DNA of 64,000 nucleotides from Phycisphaerales bacterium UBA7800 (lineage in GTDB: Bacteria; Planctomycetota; Phycisphaerae; Phycisphaerales; Phycisphaeraceae). This document shows, piece by piece, positions 1 through 7,676 of this stretch. Below the pieces are notes generated by a model. It was not told the origin of the DNA. It worked only from the letters and a program-made list of their open reading frames with translations, and did not search any database. The stretch covers positions 1 to 64,000 of the forward strand of contig DLCK01000047.1 of the NCBI GenBank assembly GCA_002480565.1, written 5' to 3'. Position 1 is the stretch's first letter; each line of letters opens with the position of its first letter. Made by a program: the position numbers and the translations under genes.

Positions 1-244
1 GGCTTCAGCCGGTAGTGGTTCAGTATTCTCTGGGCCGATGGTTTGGATATGACGGGTGACTTGTCCAAAGCCTGGCGCCGGGGTTATTGACAGGATGTCT
101 TCTTTGTATCAATAGATGATATTGCAGCAATTGCTTGTTATTCAGATATTGTGGTATTCTGTACACTATTTTCGTGTTAGCCGGTTTGCATTGTGATTTT
201 GGCATTGAAATATACATCACATCAATTTCTGGGGGATTTGAACC
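1..244. other. Left-edge non-coding stretch
   Basis: No gene can be supported here. One minus-strand frame is open from about position 107 to the edge and could be the tail of a gene entering from the left, but it has no start codon and is too short to judge. A TTGCTT/TATTCT pair lies at 131-160 with an 18-base spacer. It is placed to serve the gene starting at 245 but matches the sigma-70 consensus only moderately. Confidence 0.3.
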
Positions 245-925
245 ATGTCCGATTTTTGTTGCCCAATGTGTGAAAAGCAGGCTAATGAGCGAAAGGCTCG
301 TCCGCTGTATGGAACCAAGATTTGCAAGAAATGCTATTACGGTTTGACCAATCGCAGACAACTTGCCTACGTCATTGACTGGTTTATTTGGATGTTTGTC
401 GCAAGTTTTGTTACAGTTGGCTTAGCTGCGTTTCGTCGATCACTTATGACAAACTCCCCACCAGCTTCCGTGGAAAGCATTCGCACGATTATTGCCATTA
501 TTAGCTTGCTTTTAAGCTATTTGATTATGCCAATGATATTCGGTCTTAAGGATGGATTTTCTGGGATGTCCCCAGGCAAGTGGATATGTGGTGTGCAAGT
601 GCTGGACGCTGAGACGCATCTGCCTATAAGTTTTATACAAGCCTTAAAACGCAATTTGATTCTGATTGTTCCATTATTGCCATTGGTCATCGCTTTCACA
701 TTAGCCAAGGGATATCGATTGGGGGACAAGTGGGCCAACACCAAAGTGGTGCTACGATCCAAGCGTAATCATCTGGTCTTTACGGGTGGTTTGTCCTGTG
801 AAGATTGCCAATACGATTTAACAGGGAATGTCACCGGCAATTGCCCTGAATGCGGACGGCAGATTCCCGAAGCAGCGATGCGACAGATTCATGAAGACGC
901 TCAAACCACTATGATGCCAGCGTGA
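245..925 (+). CDS. RDD-domain membrane protein with N- and C-terminal zinc ribbons
   Basis: A 226-residue membrane protein of unknown function. The N-terminus carries a zinc ribbon (C6, C9, C27, C30). The middle has the RDD-family layout: hydrophobic spans near residues 40-60, 82-102 and 132-152, the GMSPGKWICGVQVLD segment and YRLGDKWA. The tail has a second metal site, CEDC then YDLTGN then CPEC, a form common in planctomycete proteins. A GGGGGA ribosome site sits 9 bases before the ATG. The next gene is a paralogue with the same cysteine spacing, so the pair is a tandem duplication. RDD proteins are often linked to transport or membrane regulation, but no substrate can be read here. Proximity to the ubiquitin-like operon may be chance. 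Confidence 0.85.
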   Translation: MSDFCCPMCEKQANERKARPLYGTKICKKCYYGLTNRRQLAYVIDWFIWMFVASFVTVGLAAFRRSLMTNSPPASVESIRTIIAIISLLLSYLIMPMIFGLKDGFSGMSPGKWICGVQVLDAETHLPISFIQALKRNLILIVPLLPLVIAFTLAKGYRLGDKWANTKVVLRSKRNHLVFTGGLSCEDCQYDLTGNVTGNCPECGRQIPEAAMRQIHEDAQTTMMPA

Positions 926-953
926 CTACACTAACCATATGCACGATGAAATC

Positions 954-1703
954 ATGTCCCAATTTCGATGTCCTGTATGTCAACGTCAACCACGCGATAG
1001 CATGACTGGGAAACTCTACGGTCGGCTAGTGTGTCACGATTGTCGGGCAGATTTAGAAACACGTCGAGGTTTGGCATTTTTCTTTGATTACGTAGTGTTT
1101 TCGTGCTTGGTGGGTGTCTTGACTTTGATGCTTGTGCTTGGCCGGACTGGCAACACAGACTCGCTTACATTTGTCTCAATCCTGTTTCATATGATCGCCG
1201 GAACACTTGCATTTAGCTTGGCAATGATTTTTGGAAATATTTTGATCCCATTGCTCTTACTCACGACTCCGGTTGGATTGTATTGGCAAGATCATGTCAT
1301 TTTGCTTGTGCTAGGGCGCTTTGCATTACTGCCAATTCTGATGATTTTCCGAGATCAGATTGCTGGGACATCACCGGGTAAATGGCTTGCGGGTATTCAA
1401 ACACTCGACGTTCGATCGCTTAAGTCATTAGGATGGTGGCAGGCTATCAAGCGAAATGTATGGATGCTTCTGCCTTGTTCATCCATACTTGGATTATGGC
1501 GTTTGCGTCAAGGCTGGCGACTGGGAGATCGTTGGGCAAAAACCATGGTTGTCTTTCGGAAAGCAGACTACCGGGCATTTTTTCTGAACTATCGATTTTG
1601 TGGGAAGTGTCACTACGATCTAACTGGCAATACCAGTGGTACTTGCCCCGAATGTGGTAAACCGGTTCCGGTATCTCTAGAGATTGAATCTGTTCAACAG
1701 TAA
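954..1703 (+). CDS. RDD-domain membrane protein with two zinc ribbons (paralogue)
   Basis: A 249-residue paralogue of the preceding gene, separated from it by 28 bases. The start at 954 (MSQFRCPVC) is preferred over the in-frame ATG at 939 because it puts the zinc-ribbon cysteines at C6, C9, C27 and C30, exactly as in the neighbour. Neither start has a strong ribosome site. It has the RDD motif GTSPGKWLAGIQTLD and WRLGDRWA, about four hydrophobic segments (one more than the neighbour, from a longer region near residues 75-130), and a C-terminal CxxC-YDLTGN-CPEC ribbon. The two are likely co-transcribed. Function is not known; the doubled ribbons suggest protein or nucleic-acid contacts on the cytoplasmic side. 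Confidence 0.8.
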   Translation: MSQFRCPVCQRQPRDSMTGKLYGRLVCHDCRADLETRRGLAFFFDYVVFSCLVGVLTLMLVLGRTGNTDSLTFVSILFHMIAGTLAFSLAMIFGNILIPLLLLTTPVGLYWQDHVILLVLGRFALLPILMIFRDQIAGTSPGKWLAGIQTLDVRSLKSLGWWQAIKRNVWMLLPCSSILGLWRLRQGWRLGDRWAKTMVVFRKADYRAFFLNYRFCGKCHYDLTGNTSGTCPECGKPVPVSLEIESVQQ

Positions 1704-2065
1704 AATTAATTGTTTTTACATCTACTAAGCAATAGTGGCACGCGGTGTCATAGCTATTCTCTTCACAAGATAGATATCGGTTTCACTGGTGAATTGAGAT
1801 GCCTGTTACAGTGAAAATGTACGTATCACTTCATGTTGCACAAATTCAACACCTCTCCTAATCGTCACAAACCCAACATCTGACACAAACCCCTTCGATC
1901 TTTAAATCCCAGCGAAATTTTCCTTACACGACTTGTTTTCGGTGTTACTGTTCCATGAGCCGTGGGGTAGGACCATCCATATGACAGGTATGGTCCGGTT
2001 GTGCTGTAGTGCATTGTCACTGCAGACAGAGACGTAATTACTCGTTTTGGAGAGGTAGGAAAGTC
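1704..2065. other. Upstream region of the ubiquitin-like locus
   Basis: No gene is supported in this 362-base stretch. A hairpin with arms GGACCAT and ATGGTCC lies at 1970-1996 with a 13-base loop, 70 bases before the ubiquitin-like gene. It could lie in a leader or be an operator. A TTGCAC...TAATCG pair at about 1838-1866 has a 17-base spacer but a poor -10 box. A GGAGAGG ribosome site lies just before the next gene. Confidence 0.4.
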
Positions 2066-2353
2066 ATGGCAACGATGACTGTCCAGGTATGGGACGCAAC
2101 AGGTAATAAGCGACAGGATGTGGAAATCCCGTCTGACGCGCCGATCAATCGCGTGGTCGCGGTACTGCTGGATCGCATGAAGATGCCACAGTTCGCACCT
2201 GATGGACAGCCGCTGAGCTACAAGTTCCATCACAAGGCATCCGGCCGCCAACTCATCGACACGCAGACCCTCACGCAATCCGGTGTGCATGACGGCGATG
2301 TGCTCAGGCTTCAACCGGAGATCACGGCGGGGATGTGTGCGTGTCATCACTGA
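2066..2353 (+). CDS. YukD-like ubiquitin-fold protein (candidate conjugation modifier)
   Basis: A 95-residue small protein resembling the YukD/EsaB branch of the ubiquitin-like beta-grasp fold. It has an N-terminal beta hairpin (MTVQVWDATGNKRQDVEI), a helix (INRVVAVLLDRM), then a HHKASGRQL segment and the DGDVLRLQPE strand typical of this branch. The tail reads EITAGMCACHH, so Ala88-Gly89 is followed by six residues rich in Cys and His. The start at 2066 follows GGAGAGGTAGGA and is preferred over an upstream in-frame ATG. Linkage to E1, JAMM, RING-like and E2 genes makes it the likely modifier; a role as a non-conjugated scaffold is the alternative. If conjugated, the JAMM enzyme may trim the tail after Gly89, which is inference. 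It lies 155 bases before the E1 gene, with a large hairpin between. Confidence 0.8.
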   Translation: MATMTVQVWDATGNKRQDVEIPSDAPINRVVAVLLDRMKMPQFAPDGQPLSYKFHHKASGRQLIDTQTLTQSGVHDGDVLRLQPEITAGMCACHH

Positions 2354-2374
2354 GTTGCTGGTGAGTTCACAAAG

Positions 2375-2465
2375 GTAGGGTGGGTAGAGCGAAGCGAAAC
2401 CCACCGTGCATTGAACACACGATCGTAAAAAATGGTGGGTTTCGCTTCGCTCTACACCACCCTAC
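2375..2465. repeat. Inverted repeat between modifier and E1 genes
   Basis: The left arm (2375-2405) and right arm (2434-2465) are reverse complements apart from a single inserted base, about 31 base pairs around a 28-base loop. The arms contain GTAGAGCGAAGCGAAACCC, a motif I recognise as a dispersed repeat in many unrelated bacterial genomes. In RNA this would be a strong hairpin between the ubiquitin-like gene and the E1 gene. It could attenuate or stabilise the transcript or simply be a mobile repeat. There is no U-run after it, so it is not a classical terminator. Confidence 0.85.
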
Positions 2466-2508
2466 ATGAAAAGTCATTCGCGGAAATGACAAAAGTTGAA
2501 AAAGAGAG

Positions 2509-3729
2509 ATGCCCCAGACACCTGAAAAACTCGACTTGTCCCAAGACCTCAACAAGCAGGAAGACCGCTTTGATCGGTTCCGCTTGATTAGTTGGTGGGA
2601 TCAGAACCGCCTGGCGTCGGCCAAGGTGCTGGTGGTCGGTGCAGGCGCGTTAGGCAATGAACTGGTCAAAAACCTGGCACTGCTGGGTGTCGGCCATGTC
2701 CTGATTGCAGACATGGATGCAATCGAAAATTCCAACCTTTCCCGATCCGTTCTCTACCGCGAAAAAGATAACGGCACGCAGAAGTCCATCGCCGCCGCCC
2801 GCGCTGCCAAGGACATTTATCCCGATATGAAAGTCCATCACTTTGATGGCAATGTTGTCCACGACCTTGGCCTTGGCGTTTATCGCTGGGCCGATGTGAT
2901 TCTTGGTGGACTGGATAACCGTGAAGCGCGACTGTCGATCAATCGCAATAGCTACAAAGTCAACAAGCCCTGGATTGATGGTGCCATTGAACAAATTCAA
3001 GGCATTGTCCGCGTCTTTGCGCCTCCAGGGCCGTGTTACGAATGCACCATGAGCGAGATGGATTGGAAGCTTTTGCAGATGCGACGCTCATGTAATCTGC
3101 TCTCACGTGAACAAATGATGACCGGCCACACGCCCACGACGCCGACCATCAGCTCCATTATCGCAGGTGTCCAATCCCAGGAAGCAGTCAAACTTTTGCA
3201 TGGCATGGAAACCATCACCGGCAAAGGTTGGGTGTTCAACGGCCTGATGACCGAAGCCTATACCATTGACTATCCCCGCAAGGAAGAATGCTACTCGCAC
3301 GACACGATCACGCAGTTCATCTCGCTTGATGCAGGTGTCGCGGATATGACCGTGCTTGAGTTACTCAACCGCGCAATCAAACTCCTTGGCCCGGATGTTC
3401 AACTGGAATTACCCCGCGAAGTGCTCTCTTCATTGAAGTGTCCAAAGTGTGGAGATGAAGAAGAACTCTTTGCATCACTGGGCAAGGTTCCCACGAGCAA
3501 GGCTGCTTGCCCCAAGTGCAATCATGAGCTTCGCGACATTCAGACGTTTTACAAAATCAAAGGTGACGAACCGTTCATCGGTCGGACGCTTGAGGCGATT
3601 GGTGTGCCAGCTTTTGACATCATCATTGCCCGCGCCGGAAGTCGCGCGGTGGGTTTTGAACTCACCGGCGATGCGTCGCGTGTGCTTGGTCCATTACAGG
3701 AGACTCAGGAGGCGATTGAATGGTCGTGA
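2509..3729 (+). CDS. E1-like (ThiF/MoeB family) ubiquitin-like activating enzyme
   Basis: A 406-residue adenylating enzyme predicted to activate the C-terminus of the ubiquitin-like modifier with ATP. The Rossmann ATP site is GAGALG at 44-49, followed by D68/D70, N74 and R79 of the SNLSR stretch, then GLDN at 134-137. C176 and C179 (GPCYEC) match the metal-binding pair of MoeB-like enzymes. C195 (RRSCNLL) precedes a mobile-looking loop and is the best candidate for the catalytic thioester cysteine. The TPTTPTISSIIAGVQSQEA helix follows, as in the E1 family. A C-terminal extension has another zinc ribbon (C311, C314, C334, C337) and a ubiquitin-like-looking tail of unknown role. Ribosome site AAAGAGAG. 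The stop overlaps the next gene's start by 10 bases. Role in cofactor sulfur transfer is less likely given the neighbours. Confidence 0.9.
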   Translation: MPQTPEKLDLSQDLNKQEDRFDRFRLISWWDQNRLASAKVLVVGAGALGNELVKNLALLGVGHVLIADMDAIENSNLSRSVLYREKDNGTQKSIAAARAAKDIYPDMKVHHFDGNVVHDLGLGVYRWADVILGGLDNREARLSINRNSYKVNKPWIDGAIEQIQGIVRVFAPPGPCYECTMSEMDWKLLQMRRSCNLLSREQMMTGHTPTTPTISSIIAGVQSQEAVKLLHGMETITGKGWVFNGLMTEAYTIDYPRKEECYSHDTITQFISLDAGVADMTVLELLNRAIKLLGPDVQLELPREVLSSLKCPKCGDEEELFASLGKVPTSKAACPKCNHELRDIQTFYKIKGDEPFIGRTLEAIGVPAFDIIIARAGSRAVGFELTGDASRVLGPLQETQEAIEWS

Positions 3730-4307
3730 TCCGTCAGTCAGTTCTGGATGTCATCAAAGCGCATGGCAAATCGCAACAGTCCGTCGAAGTCTGTGGCGTG
3801 TTTGTCGGTGACGTACGTGAGATGGATGGCAAGCAGGTGACTTTCGCCACGGACGTGATCAAAGGCGAAGGTGCAACCCATCAGGCTGGTGCGGTGACGT
3901 TTACTGCCGATACCTGGACGCACATTCAGCAGACGATGGATGAGGAATTTGCAGAGAAGAAAATTATAGGCTGGTATCACACCCATCCAAACTTTGGCAT
4001 TTTCCTCTCGGAAATGGACCTGTTTATTCATGAGCAGTTCTTTAATCTCGATTGGCAAATCGCCTATGTGTATGACCCGATTCGTGATGAAGACGGCTTA
4101 TTCACATGGCAGGATGGCAAGACGTTACCCGGCGAATTTGAGATTGACGATGACACGGTCGAAGCACGGATGCAGGAGAAGCTCTTAACCATCGAGCATC
4201 TGCAAAAATGGAATCAGCGGATGAAAGTGACCTTGGCCGTCATGTTAGTGTTTTTTTTCGCGGCAATTGGCTGGTGGGTCGTCCTGCCGCTGGTGATACA
4301 TCATTGA
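3720..4307 (+). CDS. Membrane-anchored JAMM (JAB/MPN) metallopeptidase
   Basis: A 195-residue predicted zinc peptidase that would process the modifier precursor or remove it from targets. The JAMM signature is complete: E23 (EVCG), H87-T-H89 (GWYHTHP), S97 and D100. The family's usual catalytic zinc ligands are therefore all present. After the catalytic domain (about 1-140) comes a short helix and one hydrophobic segment at about 168-191, so the enzyme is tail-anchored with the active site probably cytoplasmic. A tail anchor is unusual for free-standing bacterial JAMM proteins I know of. The start codon overlaps the E1 stop by 10 bases, implying translational coupling. Alternative: a regulatory peptidase for other isopeptides. 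Confidence 0.9.
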   Translation: MVVIRQSVLDVIKAHGKSQQSVEVCGVFVGDVREMDGKQVTFATDVIKGEGATHQAGAVTFTADTWTHIQQTMDEEFAEKKIIGWYHTHPNFGIFLSEMDLFIHEQFFNLDWQIAYVYDPIRDEDGLFTWQDGKTLPGEFEIDDDTVEARMQEKLLTIEHLQKWNQRMKVTLAVMLVFFFAAIGWWVVLPLVIHH

Positions 4308-4331
4308 TGATTCAGGAAATGGAGCCGACGC

Positions 4332-5594
4332 ATGGCTGTAGAAAAAATCACAATTTCGTTTGATGACCTGCATTCTGAGGACGTGGAGCAAAAGCTCGAA
4401 CGTGCCGAGGCATTGGAGCAGGCTCACAAGCGGTATGTCGAGCAGCAAGCTGCGGCGCCTTTGGCAATCGCGGCAGGCAAGTCGAGCATCTGGCACAACA
4501 CCGTGATCTTCATGGCCGTGTTCGGTATCCTCGGCGGACTCTTTGCATGGGGCGCCAGTGAAGGCTTTACCAAGCTTGTCCCCAATCGCTATATGCAAAT
4601 GCAGGAGATGGACAACCGTCGCATGGATGTTATCACGCGACTCAATGACGGCTTGATCATGGAGATGGAAGCCGAATCGCAGCTTCAACAAATCTATGCC
4701 GACTATCCGAGCAATCCCTATGCGAAGATTCTCAGCGACATGACGTTGACTGCTGAGCAGCAGATGCAGGCGGTAGGGCAGCGTCTGGAACTTGATGCAC
4801 TGCCCAACTTCGTACACCGGTTTGTGTGGTATGCAGTAGTAGGGGTGATGTTCGCATTTATGCTTGCTGTGGCTGACCCATTGCTCTCACGCAATCGTCG
4901 AGGTGTTGTGCTTAACGGTGCAGTGGGTATCGGTCTGTCGCTGGTGGGTGCAGCATTGGTTGGACTGTTTATCAATAAGATTTATCACCTTCTTGGTGGC
5001 GGTACCCTTGAAGCATCCTTTGTTCGACAGATGATCGCTCGCGCAGTGGTCTGGTCGGTCTTTGGTATGTTCCTGACCGTCGCACCGGCTGTGGTCATGA
5101 AGTCATCCAAGAAATTGGTCATCGGCATCATTGGCGGGGCGATTGGCGGATTCCTCGGCGGACTGCTCTTTGATCCCATTGACGTGCTGCTTAACAGTGC
5201 TGTGATGAGTCGGCTCATTGCCTTTGTCGCCATCGGCTTTTTGTCAGGCATGTCCACCGGGCTCATCGAGTCGGCTGTGAAGACCGGCTGGTTGAAAGTC
5301 ACCGGCGGTGTCATCACCGGCAAGCAGTTCATCATCTATCGCAATCCCACATTCCTGGGTTCGTCCCCAGCATGTGAAATCTATCTGTTCAAAGATCCAC
5401 AGGTTTCCGATCACCATTCTGCCATCCACCTTACCCGTGATGGTTACGAGATCGAAGACCTTAACGATGAACCGATGACCTTCGTCAACGGTGAACCCAT
5501 CGAACGTGTCAAGCTTCGTGCCGGTGACGAAATTCAGATCGGTTCATCCACGTTCTGTTTCCAGGAACGCAAACAGTCTGTGGTGATGAAATAA
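4332..5594 (+). CDS. Six-span membrane protein with C-terminal FHA domain
   Basis: A 420-residue protein with a cytoplasmic-looking N-terminal helical region, one hydrophobic span at about 54-74, a roughly 85-residue soluble stretch, then five spans at about 163-183, 193-215, 233-256, 262-283 and 292-311. The last 90 residues (about 325-412) form an FHA domain with GSSPACEI, the S-x-x-H motif as SDHHS, and TFVNG. The usual SRNGT loop is replaced by NDEPM, so phosphothreonine binding may be weakened. Gap to the JAMM gene is 24 bases. Together with the next product it could form a membrane platform for the conjugation enzymes. No transport motif is recognised. Confidence 0.8.
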   Translation: MAVEKITISFDDLHSEDVEQKLERAEALEQAHKRYVEQQAAAPLAIAAGKSSIWHNTVIFMAVFGILGGLFAWGASEGFTKLVPNRYMQMQEMDNRRMDVITRLNDGLIMEMEAESQLQQIYADYPSNPYAKILSDMTLTAEQQMQAVGQRLELDALPNFVHRFVWYAVVGVMFAFMLAVADPLLSRNRRGVVLNGAVGIGLSLVGAALVGLFINKIYHLLGGGTLEASFVRQMIARAVVWSVFGMFLTVAPAVVMKSSKKLVIGIIGGAIGGFLGGLLFDPIDVLLNSAVMSRLIAFVAIGFLSGMSTGLIESAVKTGWLKVTGGVITGKQFIIYRNPTFLGSSPACEIYLFKDPQVSDHHSAIHLTRDGYEIEDLNDEPMTFVNGEPIERVKLRAGDEIQIGSSTFCFQERKQSVVMK

Positions 5595-5618
5595 ACCCGA
5601 GGGGAAAAGAGGAAAGTC

Positions 5619-6974
5619 ATGCCAGTATTGGTGATTGAAAAAGGTAAGGAAAGCAGCGGTTTGGTGTTAATCGACACCGCCGTGATCGGTCGCGTGGCCG
5701 GGCTGGATATCATCCTCAAGGAGGCCGGCGTCTCGCGTATCCACGCACTCGTCGGTCATAACGAGGAAGAGGATACATGGTTTGTCGAGGACATGGGCAG
5801 CCGCAACGGCACGTTCGTCAACCACGACAAAGTCATCGGCCGCCAAGAGCTTTTACCCGGTGATCTGATTCATGTGGGCAAAGGCACCATTAGCTTCCGC
5901 ATGCTCGATGAGTTGCCACAGGGCATCGAACGCATCGCGCCCCGTGATCCGGCTCAGCGAGACATAGTCTTCCGTTGTCCTGAGTGTCACGCAGTGCTTC
6001 GCGCCAAGCCTCTACGCATTGGTGCAGCGGGGCGATGTCTGAGTTGTGAAACCAAGGTGATCATCCCTGCCAAGAGTGCGACCATCGCCCGCGCCGTCAA
6101 GCAACGTCCAGTGGTGGAACGTCCGGCCGAGCCTGCATTGCAACTTGATAATCCGCCGCCAGCCCAGTCCAGTGGTGACACCTCCATTGTGGATTCACCC
6201 AAGGAAGACAGCATGGCGTTCGGCTCCCTGGGGGCTGATCTTGACCCTAGCGGACAGACAGGCTTTGGTCATGAAACCGATGCACATGCTGTTCCGATCT
6301 CCGAAGAAATCAACCATGTCACCAAGCAGGAAGTCACCAGCGAACCGCAGTTGGAAGAGCAACACGAACTGGTGACGGCGACGGCAACTGTCGATGAAGA
6401 TCAGACTGAAAATGTCGAACTTATTGAATGGCTCGACGATGATGCAGAGCAGATTGATACGCAACTGCCCACCGGTTTAGGTGTCTGTAGTGTCTGTCAG
6501 ACGCAGGTGCTTTCGACCATGAAGAGCAAGGAATGCAAGGCCTGTAATCAGATGTATCACGAGGAATGCTGGTACGCGATGGAAGGCTGCTCAACGTACG
6601 GTTGTACCGCGGTTGGCTTGCTAAAGGAAAAACAGGAAGCGCCAGCCCCAAGACGTACAACAGGTCGTCCGGCCAAGCTTCGTCGTCGCCGGACACATAT
6701 TCGTCGTCATGATGCGTCGGTGCCGTGGGATTGGATGTTCGCCGCTGCCGCCGGTTTTGGTTTACTGGCAGGTCCGTTTACCGCGGGGATTCCCAATGCA
6801 GCATTGCTCTTGGTGTTCCTCATGTATCTGGTCTTTCACCGTAAACGCCGTGTGTCGAAAATCGCTGTGATCCTGAGCCTGGTGCTATGCATCGGTGGTG
6901 CGGTCGGCGGATACTTCGGCTTCCAATACCTTATGCAGTTAGGCTGGATCAGCCTTGAGGGGGTGGCAGGATGA
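5619..6974 (+). CDS. FHA - zinc ribbon - RING-like membrane protein (candidate E3)
   Basis: A 451-residue multidomain protein. Residues 1-97 are a canonical FHA domain (GRVAGLDIIL, VSRIHA, SRNGTFVN), a phosphothreonine reader. A zinc ribbon follows (C120, C123, C140, C143), then a low-complexity acidic linker (about 150-285). Residues 290-329 hold an eight-ligand site: C290-x2-C293-x12-C306-x2-C309-x4-H314-x2-C317-x6-C324-x4-C329. This is the spacing of a RING or related binuclear treble clef, with the conserved ECW. Two or three hydrophobic segments end the protein (about 371-406 and 415-436), after an arginine-rich stretch. Next to an E2 gene this is the natural E3 candidate. The stop overlaps the E2 start as ATGA. 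No ligase activity is proven by sequence. Confidence 0.85.
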   Translation: MPVLVIEKGKESSGLVLIDTAVIGRVAGLDIILKEAGVSRIHALVGHNEEEDTWFVEDMGSRNGTFVNHDKVIGRQELLPGDLIHVGKGTISFRMLDELPQGIERIAPRDPAQRDIVFRCPECHAVLRAKPLRIGAAGRCLSCETKVIIPAKSATIARAVKQRPVVERPAEPALQLDNPPPAQSSGDTSIVDSPKEDSMAFGSLGADLDPSGQTGFGHETDAHAVPISEEINHVTKQEVTSEPQLEEQHELVTATATVDEDQTENVELIEWLDDDAEQIDTQLPTGLGVCSVCQTQVLSTMKSKECKACNQMYHEECWYAMEGCSTYGCTAVGLLKEKQEAPAPRRTTGRPAKLRRRRTHIRRHDASVPWDWMFAAAAGFGLLAGPFTAGIPNAALLLVFLMYLVFHRKRRVSKIAVILSLVLCIGGAVGGYFGFQYLMQLGWISLEGVAG

Positions 6975-7612
6975 TTCAGTTTGAATGTCAACATTGTCAT
7001 ACCTCCTTTACGGTTCCCGATGACTTTGCCGGACGTAAAGGTAAGTGCAAAGCATGCAGCGAAATGCTTGCCGTGCCGATTCCTGATCAGATCGTCGTCC
7101 CGATGCCTGCTGATGAGTCCGATGCGTTGCTGGCGTTACCCATGCGTACCCGTCGACTCATTGCTGATCAGAAGTCCGTCGAACGTGCGTTTGTGAATAC
7201 GCCTTTGATCCGTGTCGTGAGTATGGTCGGCGAACCTGCTGAACTGTATCGCATCCAATATCAAGTCCGCGGTTTGCGACTCAACAACAAGAATGAACCG
7301 GTGCCATGTTCGCTTCACGAAGTGGAAATCAAACTTGGTGCCGACTACCCACGCATGGCACCTCAGTGTCGGATGCTCACGCCGGTCTTCCATCCCAATA
7401 TTATCAGTGAGTCTACCATTTGTATCGGTGATCACTGGGTGGCTGGCGAAGACCTGTCACTGTTAATTACACGTATCGGTGAGATCATTGGATACCAGGC
7501 CTACAACATCAAGAGTCCACTTAATGCTGAGGCTGCAATGTGGTCGGACCTGAATATCAAGAAGCTTCCCATTGACAATCGTGATGTGGCAGCAGTCGGC
7601 GCACTGGTCTAA
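6971..7612 (+). CDS. E2-like (UBC-fold) conjugating enzyme with N-terminal zinc ribbon
   Basis: A 213-residue protein. Residues 1-35 form a zinc ribbon (C6, C9, C26, C29). Residues about 60-200 match the ubiquitin-conjugating fold: YPRMAP at 126-131, then HPN at 141-143, then the predicted catalytic C151 in TICIGDHW. The eight-residue step from the HPN Asn to the Cys is the classical E2 spacing. W156 and the SPLNAEAAMW helix (182-191) also match. These features separate it from RWD-type inactive relatives. The zinc ribbon is an addition not seen in eukaryotic E2s and may dock it on the other ribbon-bearing products. The start overlaps the previous stop by 4 bases; the next gene is a TetR regulator 64 bases away. 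Confidence 0.92.
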   Translation: MIQFECQHCHTSFTVPDDFAGRKGKCKACSEMLAVPIPDQIVVPMPADESDALLALPMRTRRLIADQKSVERAFVNTPLIRVVSMVGEPAELYRIQYQVRGLRLNNKNEPVPCSLHEVEIKLGADYPRMAPQCRMLTPVFHPNIISESTICIGDHWVAGEDLSLLITRIGEIIGYQAYNIKSPLNAEAAMWSDLNIKKLPIDNRDVAAVGALV

Positions 7613-7676
7613 AACGACGGGTATTTCTTGACCGGGATGTGTCTGCGATTTATCGTTGCAGCCATAGGAGTGTCAC

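Noticed and set aside
20..361. 113-residue minus-strand frame at left edge
   Set aside because: It overlaps the well-supported RDD gene start and has no recognisable features.
1731..1747. TGGCACGCGGTGTCAT as a sigma-54 promoter
   Set aside because: The -12 element is GTCA rather than TTGC.
2066..7612. YukD-like and FHA proteins could indicate a type VII (WXG100) secretion locus
   Set aside because: No FtsK/EccC-type ATPase or WXG100 gene is present, while E1, JAMM and E2 are.
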